The position numbers and the translations under genes are program-made. A DNA stretch of 64,000 nt from contig CALLLW010000005.1 in NCBI GenBank assembly GCA_938007995.1, positions 1 through 64,000 of the forward strand, read 5' to 3'. The notes below the pieces were generated by a model. It saw nothing but the letters and a program-made list of their open reading frames with translations, was not told the origin of the DNA and searched no databases. Origin of the DNA: an uncultured Granulosicoccaceae bacterium. Lineage in GTDB: Bacteria > Pseudomonadota > Gammaproteobacteria > Granulosicoccales > Granulosicoccaceae. Below, one piece after another: positions 26,281 through 36,134 of this stretch (position 1 is the first letter of the stretch; the number at the start of each line of letters is the position of its first letter).

Positions 26281-26286
26281 TATAAT
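26281..26286 (+). promoter_or_regulatory. -10 box and small palindrome upstream of the galactoside genes
   Basis: A perfect TATAAT lies 107 bases before the alpha-galactosidase start, with no good -35 (activator dependence is possible). About 25 bases further, ACCATTTGGT is a short palindrome that could be an operator. This divergent 204-bp region also serves the nucleotidyltransferase. Confidence 0.4.
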
Positions 26287-26392
26287 GGATAAGAGTGCAG
26301 ATTGTGTGCTGAACTACCATTTGGTAAATTCTCACTGCGGCGATCCAGTCAGCAGTGTGCGATCACTTCCTTTATTCCGGATTCATTAACCA

Positions 26393-28531
26393 ATGACAGA
26401 AACACTCTGGCGTGTCGACTCCGCTGACACCACTTTGCTGCTGACGGCACGCAATACAACAGATGTGCCGTCGATTGTATGGTTTGGTGATCTGTTGCCG
26501 GAGAATGCCTGCAAAGACTCGGCAATGATCGCCGCACTGACCGATTTGCCGTTACCTATGGCGAAGCTGGATGCATCGGTTTCCTTGTCGCTGTTTCCGC
26601 AACGATCGAGTGGTATCGATTGTATGCCAGCACTGAAAGGGCATTTTGATGGTCGGTTTTTTGATCATCATTTGTATCGAGACAGTGTCGAGCTGGATGA
26701 TCAGGAAGTACGCATCGTGTTAAAAGACACTGCAGCGCAACTGGAAGTGATTCTGCAGCTGGCATTGCATCGCACAACCGGTGTCTTATCTATAACAACA
26801 ACACTGATTAATCATGCCGATAGCACTTATAACGTTGATTGGCTGGCCAGCGCCTCAATGCCACTACCGGGCAGTTATCGGGAATGTCTGCATTTGCATG
26901 GCAGATGGGGTCTTGAGTTTCAACAACAACGCACAGTCATTTCACCGGGCACGCTGATGCTCCATAGTCATCGTGGCAGAACCAGTCACGAGCGTTATCC
27001 CGGTGTGATGGTCGGTGCAGCCGGGTTCAATGAAAATACCGGTGATGTGATGGCTGCCAATCTTGCCTGGAGTGGCAGTCATGCAAGCACTATTGAATTG
27101 CTAAGTGACGGGCGGCTTTGCTATCAGTCCGGTGTTTCACTTGATCCGGGTGAGTGTCGGCTAGAATCTGGAGAATCCTTACAAACACCGGTTTGTTATT
27201 TTAAGCGGCACACCTGCGGAGGGTTGAATCAGGTCAGTCATGCACTGCATCAAACCATGCGTGCTGAAATATTACCTGCATGGACTCGCACCGAAAGGCC
27301 GGTACATGCGAATAGCTGGGAAGCGTTGTACTTTAATCATGACATTGATACGTTAAAGTCATTGATTGATGCCGCGGCTGAAGTGGGTGCAGAGCGCTTT
27401 ATTCTTGATGACGGGTGGTTTGTTGCACGTCGTTCAGATAACGCAGGTCTTGGTGACTGGGTCGTCGATAGCAATATTTATCCTGATGGATTGCATCCGG
27501 TGGTCGAGCATGTGCGATCCCGTGGTATGCAGTTCGGGCTTTGGTTTGAGCCGGAAATGATAAACCCTGACAGTGATTTGTATCGAGATCATCCGGACTG
27601 GGTGCTGCACCTTAAGCCACATGCAACACCGCTGGCGAGAAATCAGCTGGTGTTAAACCTCGATTTACCGCAAGTGTTCGATTACCTGTATCAGCATATC
27701 GCGGCATTGGTACGAGAGTACCGTATAGACTATATCAAGTGGGATCACAATCGTGACCTTATAATGGCGGGCGATGGTGTTCGCAGCCGCCTGATGCAGC
27801 AAACTCGTGCCTGTTACTGCTTGATGCAAAAACTTACCACCGAATTCACGGAGCTTGAGATTGAATCCTGTAGCTCGGGCGGTGCACGCGCTGACTGGGG
27901 TGTATTGAGTTATACCGGCAGGGTCTGGACTTCTGATTCTATTGATGCAATTGATCGGGTGCAGATACAGCGTGGTTACAGCTACTTTAATCCACCGGAA
28001 ATAATGGGTGCGCATGTGGGTCATGCAGAAGCCCATCTGACCGGCAGAGAAATCAACATCCATACACGTGCTATTGTTGCTTTGCAGGGGCAGTACGGCT
28101 ATGAGATCGATGCACGCAAGCTTGATGACGATGAAAAACAAACGCTGCTGGGTTATGTGTCTTTTTACAAAGCCAACCGGAGCTGGTTGTCGTCAAGTCG
28201 CACCTGGCGACTCGACTCTGCGGTAGATAACCTGGTCTGTAGCGGGCTGGTCAGTGAAGATCAGTGCATCAGCTGGTGGTTCAGTGTTGCACAAGCCAGT
28301 TTGTCACAGACGGTTGCAGGTAATATGGTGCTTTGCGGGTTGAATCCTGCAGTCGATTATCAGGTGCGGCTTGCGAGTTCTAATTTGCATCAGCTACGAA
28401 CGTTCAGTAAAAAAGTACCCGACTGGTTAACTAGCGGCGCTGTGGTTAATGGTGCAGTATTGATGACAATTGGATTGTCATTGCCGGTGATGCCTGCTCA
28501 GTCTGCGTTGTTAATCGAGGTTAAATGCTGA
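26393..28531 (+). CDS. GH36 alpha-galactosidase
   Basis: A 712-residue alpha-galactosidase. It has an N-terminal beta-sandwich, a central TIM barrel from about residue 300 (NSWEALYFNHD, then FILDDGWFVAR, LWFEPEMINPDSDLY) and a C-terminal domain. The nucleophile is Asp451 (YIKWDHNRD) and the acid/base is Asp515 (WTSDSIDAIDR). CSSGGARAD, typical of GH36, lies between them. There is no signal peptide, so it acts in the cytoplasm on imported oligosaccharides such as melibiose, raffinose or galactosyl-glycerols. Its end overlaps galK by seven bases, so translation is coupled. Confidence 0.95.
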   Translation: MTETLWRVDSADTTLLLTARNTTDVPSIVWFGDLLPENACKDSAMIAALTDLPLPMAKLDASVSLSLFPQRSSGIDCMPALKGHFDGRFFDHHLYRDSVELDDQEVRIVLKDTAAQLEVILQLALHRTTGVLSITTTLINHADSTYNVDWLASASMPLPGSYRECLHLHGRWGLEFQQQRTVISPGTLMLHSHRGRTSHERYPGVMVGAAGFNENTGDVMAANLAWSGSHASTIELLSDGRLCYQSGVSLDPGECRLESGESLQTPVCYFKRHTCGGLNQVSHALHQTMRAEILPAWTRTERPVHANSWEALYFNHDIDTLKSLIDAAAEVGAERFILDDGWFVARRSDNAGLGDWVVDSNIYPDGLHPVVEHVRSRGMQFGLWFEPEMINPDSDLYRDHPDWVLHLKPHATPLARNQLVLNLDLPQVFDYLYQHIAALVREYRIDYIKWDHNRDLIMAGDGVRSRLMQQTRACYCLMQKLTTEFTELEIESCSSGGARADWGVLSYTGRVWTSDSIDAIDRVQIQRGYSYFNPPEIMGAHVGHAEAHLTGREINIHTRAIVALQGQYGYEIDARKLDDDEKQTLLGYVSFYKANRSWLSSSRTWRLDSAVDNLVCSGLVSEDQCISWWFSVAQASLSQTVAGNMVLCGLNPAVDYQVRLASSNLHQLRTFSKKVPDWLTSGAVVNGAVLMTIGLSLPVMPAQSALLIEVKC

Positions 28532-29676
28532 TGAGTTCGCAACTGATGCAGCCAATGAAAAAAAGAACCTTCTACGCTCCGGGCCGGGTGAATTTGATCG
28601 GTGAATACACCGACTTTAATGGTGGGCTGGTGTTTCCCTGTGCTATCAATCGAGGTACCAGCCTCAGCGTATCAGGTGCCGAATCAACCCCGGGTATTCA
28701 GCTGCATTCTGCCGATTTTGAATTCAGTACATCAGTTGTCTGCAGCGCAGATGCTACACCGGTAGATAAGCGATGGGTAAATTATCCTTTGGGTGTTATG
28801 GTTGAATTTGCCAGACTTGGATATACAGCAAGCGGCTTGCGGTTCGACTATAGCGGTGATCTGCCCTTGAGCGCAGGATTGTCGTCGTCAGCTTCTGTGT
28901 CAGTGGTCACCGCGGTCGCGATGAATCAAATCACCAATGCGAAACTCAGTGCGGTTGATCTTGCGCTTCTGGCGCAGCGTGCTGAAAATTCTTTCATTGG
29001 TGTGCAGTGCGGCATTATGGATCAGTTTGTGATCGCGATGGCGCAACAGGATTGCGCTATTTCACTCAACTGCGACACACTGGACTATCAGCAGGTGCCA
29101 CTGAGCCTGAACGACTATCGCATTGTCATTGGCAATACCAACCAGCCACGTAATCTCAAAGGCAGTGCATACAATGACAGAGTCCGCGAGTGCCAGGCAG
29201 CTTTGCAGTTACTCAAACCGGTTACCGGAGCTGTTGAACTAGCGCATGTCACACCGGAACAATTCAACACGCATGCCGGCTTGTTAAAAGATGATGTGGT
29301 TCGCCGCCGGGCTCAACATGTCGTTGAAGAATCTGATCGGGTTAAGCGTGCCACAGTTGCGCTCAGTGCAGGGCAGCTTGAAGAATTTGGACAACTGATG
29401 TTGCAATCGCATCAGTCTTTGCGGGATTTGTTTGAGGTATCCAGTGAAACCCTGGATTGTATGGTTGAACTGGCCATGAAGACCGATGGTGTCATTGGCA
29501 GCCGCATGACCGGTGCGGGATTCGGCGGTTGTACCGTTAGTCTGGTACACGTGGATGCAGTGGATTATTTTATAGAAAGCGTGGGTGCGCAATATAAAGA
29601 TGTAATGAATCTGCAGGCTGACTTTTATGTGACAACAGCAGCTAATGGTGCCAGTGAGGTTTTGAATGACGATTGA
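28525..29676 (+). CDS. galK: galactokinase
   Basis: A 383-residue GHMP kinase that phosphorylates galactose at C1. The galactokinase signature is GRVNLIGEYTDFNGGLVFP, the ATP loop is LPLSAGLSSSASVSV, the catalytic Asp is in CGIMDQFV, and motif 3 is MTGAGFGGCTVSL. The ATG at 28525 overlaps the upstream gene. A later ATG is possible but the signature begins soon after. It is the first Leloir step, supplied by the galactosidases on both sides. Confidence 0.96.
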   Translation: MLMSSQLMQPMKKRTFYAPGRVNLIGEYTDFNGGLVFPCAINRGTSLSVSGAESTPGIQLHSADFEFSTSVVCSADATPVDKRWVNYPLGVMVEFARLGYTASGLRFDYSGDLPLSAGLSSSASVSVVTAVAMNQITNAKLSAVDLALLAQRAENSFIGVQCGIMDQFVIAMAQQDCAISLNCDTLDYQQVPLSLNDYRIVIGNTNQPRNLKGSAYNDRVRECQAALQLLKPVTGAVELAHVTPEQFNTHAGLLKDDVVRRRAQHVVEESDRVKRATVALSAGQLEEFGQLMLQSHQSLRDLFEVSSETLDCMVELAMKTDGVIGSRMTGAGFGGCTVSLVHVDAVDYFIESVGAQYKDVMNLQADFYVTTAANGASEVLNDD

Positions 29677-29715
29677 GGTTAGGAATGACGTTGTTACACA
29701 GAGTGAGTCTCGCAG

Positions 29716-30747
29716 TTGAGCCAAAAAGATCAAGGTAACTGGGAAAGCCGCTGGCATCCGCTGCTTGAGCAATGGGTGATTATATCTGCTAATACCAGTG
29801 TCAGGCCGTGGTCAGGCAAGCTCAGCAAGCCGACAAATACGGTAGAGCCCACGCATGATCCCGAGTGTTATCTTTGCCCGCGCGTAAAACGTGCCAATGG
29901 CGAGCTTAACCCTGACTATACCGGTGCACGTGCGATGGATAATGATTTTCCGTCATTGTCTATGGCAGCTCCTGTGCCACAGGATGCAGACAATGAGTTG
30001 TTCAGGCGTAGTGCTGCACACGGGCGTTGCCGGGTATTGTGCTGGTCTGAAAAGCATAATCTTACACTGGCAGAGTTATCTGCCGGTGAAATGCGTGACG
30101 TAGTAGATCTCTGGTGTAGTGAGTTCACGATGTTGTCAGATGAGCCTGCGATAAAATACATATTGATCTTTGAAAACAAGGGTGCGGAGGTTGGGGCGTC
30201 TAATATGCATCCGCACGGACAGATCTACGCCTATCCATTTGTGACTGATATAGCCAAAAAGATGCGTGCATCACAGGCAGGCTATAGTGAATGTCATAAC
30301 GGTTGTGGTTTGATGATAGACCTGATGAATGCTCCTCAGGCAGAGTCATTAGTGGTTGAACCTTCAAAACACTGTTCGGTTGTTGTGCCTTTCGCAGCCC
30401 GTTTTTCTTATGAAACCTGGGTAGTGCCGCACAGGCAGGTAACTAACATCGCTGAGTTAAATGATGCCGAGCGTGCAGATCTGGCAAGGATGTATCAGCG
30501 GCAAACGCAACGCTATGACGCGTTGTTCAAACGTAAATCGCCAAACATAACGCTGTTGCATAATGCACCGTGTGATAATCATCCGGACAACAGGCACTGG
30601 CATTTTCATATCGCCATGCAACCTCCGTTGCGTGATCCTGAAAAAGTAAAGTACCTCGCAGGTGCCGAGGCGGGTAGTAATAATATTGTGAATCCGTTAA
30701 AGCCCGAACATGCTGCCGAGTTACTCAGAGGCTGTGCAATACAATGA
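29716..30747 (+). CDS. galT: galactose-1-phosphate uridylyltransferase
   Basis: A 343-residue GalT (HIT superfamily) with the active-site His-Pro-His in ASNMHPHGQIYAYPF and a zinc Cys pair in ECYLCPRVKRANG. It swaps UMP between UDP-glucose and galactose 1-phosphate, giving glucose 1-phosphate and UDP-galactose. A stop at 29704 and the lack of an ATG make a TTG at 29716 the only long start. Its last codons overlap the GH42 start (ATGA). No galE is in the window to regenerate UDP-glucose. Confidence 0.94.
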   Translation: MSQKDQGNWESRWHPLLEQWVIISANTSVRPWSGKLSKPTNTVEPTHDPECYLCPRVKRANGELNPDYTGARAMDNDFPSLSMAAPVPQDADNELFRRSAAHGRCRVLCWSEKHNLTLAELSAGEMRDVVDLWCSEFTMLSDEPAIKYILIFENKGAEVGASNMHPHGQIYAYPFVTDIAKKMRASQAGYSECHNGCGLMIDLMNAPQAESLVVEPSKHCSVVVPFAARFSYETWVVPHRQVTNIAELNDAERADLARMYQRQTQRYDALFKRKSPNITLLHNAPCDNHPDNRHWHFHIAMQPPLRDPEKVKYLAGAEAGSNNIVNPLKPEHAAELLRGCAIQ

Positions 30748-32666
30748 AGCTTGGTGTCTGTTATTACCCGGAACACTGGCCGGAGACTTTGTGGGCAGAT
30801 GATGCAAAACGTATGCGCGAGCTGGGTATCACGGTGGTTCGTGTAGGTGAGTTTGCATGGAGTCGCCTCGAGCCGTCACGTAATGATTTTCAGTTTGACT
30901 GGCTTAAGCGTGCTGTTGATACCTTGCATGCTGCAGACCTTGAAGTGGTGATGGGTACACCAACGGCCACACCACCGAAGTGGCTGATTGATGAACACCC
31001 ATCTATTCTTGCAGTTGATGAGCAGGGTAATACCAAAGGGTTTGGTTCCCGTCGGCACTATTGTTTTTCATCAACGGTATACCGACAGGAATGTGAACGC
31101 ATAGTCAGCAAGGTGGTACAGGAGTTCGGTGAGCATCCTGCTGTCACTACCTGGCAGACAGACAATGAGTATGGTTGTCACAGCACGATTGTCAGCTACT
31201 CCAGTGATGCACTGGTGGCATTCAAAGCGTGGTGCAAAAATCGTTACGGCACTATTGAACGATTAAACACAGAGTGGGGCAATGTGTTCTGGAGTATGGA
31301 GTACACAAACTTTGATCAGATACCATTGCCAATGTTGTCAGTAACTGAACTGAACCCGGCGCACCGGCTTGCGTTCTGGCGTTTTTCATCAGATCAGGTG
31401 GCATCGTTTAATCGGCTGCAGACGGATTTGATAAGAAAGCACTCACCGAATCGCGATGTTATGCATAACTTCATGGGTAACTTCACCGAGTTTGATCACT
31501 ACGATACCGCAGATGATGTTGATATCGCAGCGTGGGACAACTACCCGTTAGGGTTTCTTGATCGCGATAGTGTGAACGAAGAAGATCAACGTAAGTGGTT
31601 TCGTACCGGTCATCCGGATTCTTCAGCATTCCACCATGATTTGTATCGCGGTATGGGCAGGTTATGGGTGATAGAGCAACAGCCCGGGCCCGTTAACTGG
31701 GCGCCGCATAATCCTGCACCGGCAGCGGGTATGGTGAGACTCTGGGCACTTGAGGCAATGGCACACGGTGCCGAGCTGATGTCGTGGTTTAGATGGCGTC
31801 AGATGCCTGCGGCACAGGAACAAATGCATACAGGATTACTGTTACCGGACGGCACTGAAGACGAGGCTGTTGGTGAAATTAAACAACTGCTTGATGATTT
31901 GCAGAAGCTTACGCCTTTTGAGTATGCCAGTGCTGAAGCGGAAGTCGCGTTGGTGTTTGACTATGCAGGTGATCAGATGCTTCGCATACAACCACAAGGT
32001 CAAAACTATGCGGGCCTGGAGTGGGTACAGCAACTTTATACTGCAGTGCGGCGTAATGGTGTTGATATTGATATTGTGAAACCCGGTACAGCGTTAACAA
32101 ACTACAAGCTGGTAATTCTGGCAAATTCTGTGTACGTCAGTGAACCACTGGAAGAAACACTAAGTGCATTTACCGGCCAAGTGCTTATTGGACCGCGTTG
32201 CGGCAGCAAAACAGAGGAGTATTCGATACCGGCCGGATTGCCACCCGATGGGCTGCAAAAACTGTTGCCGCTTAAAGTGAGTCGGGTTGAATCACTGCCA
32301 GCGTTTTACCGCATTACTACGCCAGAAGGTCTGACCGCAGTCAGATGGCGTGAAAAAATTATTTCCGAGCTTGAGCCACAGTCGTGTTTTTCAGACGGAT
32401 GGGGTTTTCATTATAGTCGGGGTCGGTTTCACTATTTAAATGTTTGCCTTGATCAGGAATCTCTAATTAAATTTGTCGCAGCCAGACTACAGCAGGCAGG
32501 CATTGTGATTAACAATTGTGGTGAAGGGCTGAGAATACGTCGGCACGGCGAATTGGTTTTTGCGTTCAACTTTGGCCCTGATGAGGCACAGCTTGATGAG
32601 TCGAAATCTTTTTTAATTGGCACAGCTCGCCTGGATGTGGCCGGGGTTGCAGTCTGGCGAGAGTAA
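30744..32666 (+). CDS. GH42 beta-galactosidase
   Basis: A 640-residue cytoplasmic beta-galactosidase. It starts in the family style (GVCYYPEHWPETLWADDAKRM), has the acid/base Glu142 (WQTDNEYG), the nucleophile Glu311 (WVIEQQPGPVNWA) and the trimer-forming and C-terminal domains after residue 390. It releases galactose from beta-galactosides such as lactose-like or plant and algal oligosaccharides. It is coupled to galT by a four-base overlap and ends the enzyme operon. Confidence 0.95.
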   Translation: MKLGVCYYPEHWPETLWADDAKRMRELGITVVRVGEFAWSRLEPSRNDFQFDWLKRAVDTLHAADLEVVMGTPTATPPKWLIDEHPSILAVDEQGNTKGFGSRRHYCFSSTVYRQECERIVSKVVQEFGEHPAVTTWQTDNEYGCHSTIVSYSSDALVAFKAWCKNRYGTIERLNTEWGNVFWSMEYTNFDQIPLPMLSVTELNPAHRLAFWRFSSDQVASFNRLQTDLIRKHSPNRDVMHNFMGNFTEFDHYDTADDVDIAAWDNYPLGFLDRDSVNEEDQRKWFRTGHPDSSAFHHDLYRGMGRLWVIEQQPGPVNWAPHNPAPAAGMVRLWALEAMAHGAELMSWFRWRQMPAAQEQMHTGLLLPDGTEDEAVGEIKQLLDDLQKLTPFEYASAEAEVALVFDYAGDQMLRIQPQGQNYAGLEWVQQLYTAVRRNGVDIDIVKPGTALTNYKLVILANSVYVSEPLEETLSAFTGQVLIGPRCGSKTEEYSIPAGLPPDGLQKLLPLKVSRVESLPAFYRITTPEGLTAVRWREKIISELEPQSCFSDGWGFHYSRGRFHYLNVCLDQESLIKFVAARLQQAGIVINNCGEGLRIRRHGELVFAFNFGPDEAQLDESKSFLIGTARLDVAGVAVWRE

Positions 32667-32883
32667 AACTTGTTTGGAAATAACGCGTTACTGTTGCGAT
32701 ACCGTAGAGTTGCGTAGCCAACTGAACCGGCGGATAAATATGCTGTCTGAGTCCGAGCGTTATGCCAGAATAGCGGTATCGGAAGCACTATGCTGTTCGA
32801 GCGATGTGCAAGCTGATCGTCAAAGACGGTTAAAGCAAAAATTACTATCTTTATTAATCAATTAAAGTGACTACGGGTGAATA

Positions 32884-33219
32884 ATGTCTGGGAAATTTGA
32901 AATATACAAAGACAAAGCAGGTGAGTTCAGATTCCGACTCAAAGATGCTGAAGGCAAAAATCTGCTCGCCAGTGAAGGCTATAAGGCAAAGCGCAGCTGT
33001 GTGAACGGTATAGAATCAGTGAAGAAGAATGCCTCTAACGAAAAGCGTTTTCAGAAGAAGCAAAGCGAAAGCGGCACTTTTTCTTTTAATGTCAAGGCGG
33101 GAAACAACCAGGTGATTGCCACCAGTTCTTCCTACGAGTCAGCCGAGGTTCGTGATTCAATGGTTGCATCAGTACAGGCTACGGCACCTGAAGCCTCTAT
33201 TGACGATATCTGCGAATAA
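32884..33219 (+). CDS. DUF1508 (YegP-like) protein
   Basis: A 111-residue protein with two DUF1508 repeats: FEIYKDKAGEFRFRLKDAEGKNLLASEGY and, with GTFSFNVKAGNNQVIATSSSY, a second copy. This family of small alpha-beta proteins has no settled role. The 217-bp gap from the GH42 gene contains only a doubtful 41-codon frame (from 32740). It may be transcribed alone, and it converges on the ABC ATPase. Confidence 0.87.
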   Translation: MSGKFEIYKDKAGEFRFRLKDAEGKNLLASEGYKAKRSCVNGIESVKKNASNEKRFQKKQSESGTFSFNVKAGNNQVIATSSSYESAEVRDSMVASVQATAPEASIDDICE

Positions 33220-33234
33220 AACGATGGGACGGTT

Positions 33235-33258
33235 GGCGCAGGTCGGCAAGCCTGCGCC
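33235..33258. terminator. bidirectional hairpin between DUF1508 and ABC ATPase genes
   Basis: GGCGCAGG (33235-33242) pairs with CCTGCGCC (33251-33258) around an eight-base loop. There is no long T-tract, so it is a moderate terminator for both convergent genes. Confidence 0.6.
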
Positions 33259-33263
33259 TTCCA

Positions 33264-34346
33264 TTAACGAATCCGCTGTGCAGTGTCCGGATTGAACAGA
33301 AAAGCCCGCTGTGTAGCAAAGCGTGCAGTAAACTCGCCTTTAGCACCAGCAAGCTGATGCTCCTCAAGCCCGATGGTTAAGGGCGACTCACTTTCAGCGT
33401 CAGCATAGCCGAACGAAAGCCCACCCAGAATCTCAACCACTTCAATAACTGCACTCAGTGCGGCATTCCCGTCAGCGCCGAAATGCTCCGGTCGTATGCC
33501 AACTTGTACGCTGACACCTTCTTGCAGAACAGTCTCACAGGCAATGCTGAATTGATCGCTGTTGTAGTCTGTGAGCTGAACGGTAGCCATGCCGTTGCCA
33601 TAGTCGATAACCCGGGCGTTGAGTAAGTTCATTTTCGGTGATCCGATAAAGCCACCGACGAAGGTGTTGTCCGGGTCGTTGTAGAGCTGCATCGGTGCGC
33701 CCGCCTGTTCGATTCTGCCGTCCCGCAGGACGACTATTTTGTCTGCCAGAGTCATGGCTTCGACCTGATCGTGGGTGACATAAATCATCGTTGCAGCCAG
33801 GTCAGTGTGGAGCTTGGCAATCTCGAGCCGCATACGCACGCGCAGCTCTGCGTCAAGGTTCGACAATGGCTCGTCAAATAGAAACACCTTCGGCTCCCGC
33901 ACGATTGACCGGCCGATCGCGACCCGTTGCCGCTGACCTCCGGAAAGCGCTTTGGGTTTGCGATCGAGCAGTTCCTCAAGATGCAGAATTCGGGCGGCTT
34001 TCTGCACACGCTCCTCAATCATGGTGGTGTCGTGTCCGGTCATTTTCAGTCCGAACCCCATGTTCTCTTCGACCGTCATATGGGGGTACAACGCGTACGA
34101 TTGAAATACCATTGCAATGCCGCGATCCGCAGCCTCAACGTTGGTAACGTCATGATTATCAATGTTAATTACACCGTCAGTGGCATCTTCAAGGCCTGCA
34201 ATCAGGCGCAGCAAAGTGGATTTACCACAACCTGACGGGCCAACAAATACGGTAAATTCACCCGAATTAATTGTTAAATCAACTCCGTGGATCACATCGA
34301 CCTTGCCAAAGGATTTTTTCAGCGCGCTTAATTCTACGTCGGCCAA
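33264..34346 (-). CDS. carbohydrate ABC importer ATPase (MalK/UgpC type)
   Basis: 360 residues from a TTG at 34346, which has AGGA eight bases upstream; the longer frame adds an unlikely N-terminus. Walker A is GPSGCGKST, the signature is LSGGQRQR, Walker B is [12 protein letters not shown] and the switch is VTHDQ. The last ~120 residues are a TOBE/regulatory domain as in MalK. It drives uptake by the two permeases and binding protein encoded divergently 400 bp away, in the galactoside locus. Confidence 0.93.
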   Translation of the reverse strand: MADVELSALKKSFGKVDVIHGVDLTINSGEFTVFVGPSGCGKSTLLRLIAGLEDATDGVINIDNHDVTNVEAADRGIAMVFQSYALYPHMTVEENMGFGLKMTGHDTTMIEERVQKAARILHLEELLDRKPKALSGGQRQRVAIGRSIVREPKVFLFDEPLSNLDAELRVRMRLEIAKLHTDLAATMIYVTHDQVEAMTLADKIVVLRDGRIEQAGAPMQLYNDPDNTFVGGFIGSPKMNLLNARVIDYGNGMATVQLTDYNSDQFSIACETVLQEGVSVQVGIRPEHFGADGNAALSAVIEVVEILGGLSFGYADAESESPLTIGLEEHQLAGAKGEFTARFATQRAFLFNPDTAQRIR

Positions 34347-34750
34347 GGTTTTGTCCTGTGATTGAGGGTAAGCAGCGTAATAGTACAGAGAGTGCCTTGT
34401 TGTTGACAACGCGCTTGCGGGTGAATGGGCAAGTTCGGGTCGCGTAAAAACTCATACGTGGTGCGCCCATTCAGGTAACATCGACCCGGAGGGCGGGACT
34501 TATCTCTGTTCTAAACAGAAGTAAACACCACCCATCGGAGTCTGCGCGGCAGAACGTCCACTATTGCGAACGCGCCACGACGGCACGTTCTCGCTACACG
34601 GACTGCCACCGAACAGACTCCTCGCCTTATCGTCAGCCGCTACCACTGCTCTGAATCGTTTTGGTTTTTGCCACGAACATAACAGACAGTAAACAGCAGC
34701 GCCGTGGGCATGTTAGAAGTGAATTTATTAGACACACGAGGAGAGTGCGC
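34347..34750. promoter_or_regulatory. divergent control region of the ABC importer, with palindrome
   Basis: Roughly 400 bp without a gene, between the divergent ATPase and binding-protein genes. TCTGTT-cta-AACAGA at 34505-34519 is a perfect 6-3-6 inverted repeat and GTTGACAAC near 34402 is a near-palindrome. Either could be an operator for a sugar-responsive regulator encoded elsewhere. No clear sigma-70 promoter was found for the binding-protein gene. Confidence 0.45.
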
Positions 34751-35995
34751 TTGAAACTCAACACTAAACGAACACTGGCAGGTCTGGTTGCTGCAACTTT
34801 TATGTCGACCGCAGCTTTTGCCAGCGATCTGATCATCACCTTTGATGATCTTAATCCGGACAAAGCGGCGGCTTATGAGGCAGCAGTGGAAGCTTTCAAG
34901 GAAGCCAACCCTGATATCAACGTTACCGCTAATAATGGTGACCGCGAGGCGCACAAAGGCACTATTCGTAATGCGCTGCAAAATGATGCGCCGGATGTGA
35001 TTACCTGGTATCCGGGTAATCGTATGGGGCCGTTTGTAGATGCCGGACTGTTTCTGGATATCTCTGACCTTTGGGCTTCAGACGAAAATCTGAAAAACAA
35101 TTTCAATGCGATCAAACCGACTATGACTCGCGATGGTAAGCAGTGGGGTGTACCTTACTCTTACTACCAGTGGGGCGTTTACTACCGCAAAGACATCTAT
35201 GACAAGCTGGCGCTCAGTGAGCCTGCAACCTGGGACGAGTTGCTCGGTAATTGCGACAAACTCAAAGAAGCAGGTGTTACGCCGTTTACTATTGGCACCA
35301 AGTTTTTATGGACTGCAGCTGGTGTATTCGATTATCTGAACCTGCGTACTAATGGCTACGAAGTCCACAATGATCTGACTGCCGGTAAGATCAAGTACAC
35401 AGATGATCGTATTCGTGGCACATTTGCCAAGTGGGAAGAGATGCTTGATCGTTGTAGCTTTGTTAGCACTCACGCGACCATGTCATGGCAGGATGCTATC
35501 GCACCATTTGCCAATGGTGATGCTGCAATGTACGTGATGGGTAACTTCTCAGTGGGTCAGTATAAAGAAGCAGGTCTCACTGATGAACAGATCGACTTTT
35601 TTCAGTTCCCTGAGATTACTCCAGGTCTGCCGCGTGCAGAAGAAGCACCGGCAGATGCGTTCTTTATTCCAGCCAATGCAAAGAACGTAGAAAATGCAAA
35701 GAAGTTTCTATCGTTCATTGCGACACCGGAAATACAGGGCGAGTGGAACAAATCTATCGGTCAGTTGCCACCTAACGCTGAGGCTGAAATCAACACTGAT
35801 GATAAGTTCATTGTTGAAGGTATGGCGACACTCTCTACTGCGGCGGGTCTTGCGCAGTTCTATGATCGTGACGCACCGGCGGCCATGGCGAAAGAAGGTA
35901 TGCAGGGCTTCCAGGAGTTCATGCTTGACCCATCCAAGCTTGACGGTATCCTCGAGAATCTTGATAAGGTTCAAGAAGAGGTTTACGCAGAATAG
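34751..35995 (+). CDS. carbohydrate ABC importer, periplasmic binding protein
   Basis: 414 residues from a TTG at 34751 with GAGGAG seven bases upstream. The predicted signal peptide is LAGLVAATFMSTAAFA. The mature part is a family-1 sugar-binding protein: PDVITWYPGNRMGPFVDAG, GVPYSYYQWGVYYRKDIYDK and ATWDELLGNCDKLK are typical. It presumably captures a galactoside or related sugar for the permeases that follow. A stable hairpin lies between it and the permeases, a common way to make more binding protein than permease. Confidence 0.92.
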   Translation: MKLNTKRTLAGLVAATFMSTAAFASDLIITFDDLNPDKAAAYEAAVEAFKEANPDINVTANNGDREAHKGTIRNALQNDAPDVITWYPGNRMGPFVDAGLFLDISDLWASDENLKNNFNAIKPTMTRDGKQWGVPYSYYQWGVYYRKDIYDKLALSEPATWDELLGNCDKLKEAGVTPFTIGTKFLWTAAGVFDYLNLRTNGYEVHNDLTAGKIKYTDDRIRGTFAKWEEMLDRCSFVSTHATMSWQDAIAPFANGDAAMYVMGNFSVGQYKEAGLTDEQIDFFQFPEITPGLPRAEEAPADAFFIPANAKNVENAKKFLSFIATPEIQGEWNKSIGQLPPNAEAEINTDDKFIVEGMATLSTAAGLAQFYDRDAPAAMAKEGMQGFQEFMLDPSKLDGILENLDKVQEEVYAE

Positions 35996-36005
35996 TCAAT
36001 GCCCG

Positions 36006-36028
36006 GGGCCGGTATTAATTACCGGCCC
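36006..36028 (+). terminator. hairpin (attenuator) between binding protein and permeases
   Basis: GGGCCGGTA (36006-36014) pairs with TACCGGCCC (36020-36028) around TTAAT, followed by TTCCTTT. It is likely a partial terminator and mRNA-stabilising stem that sets the binding protein to permease ratio. Confidence 0.65.
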
Positions 36029-36134
36029 TTCCTTTCGGCATGGTTAAAGTATGAAGGTGCGGATGCTACCCCGGCCGGAATCACCGGTAGTGCCTCATGC
36101 TGTATAGCCTATGGAATAACAGATCGTTGATTGC

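Noticed and set aside
32740..32865. 41-codon frame between the GH42 and DUF1508 genes
   Set aside because: It has an ATG and a basic end, but no clear ribosome site and no recognisable family; too weak to list as a gene.
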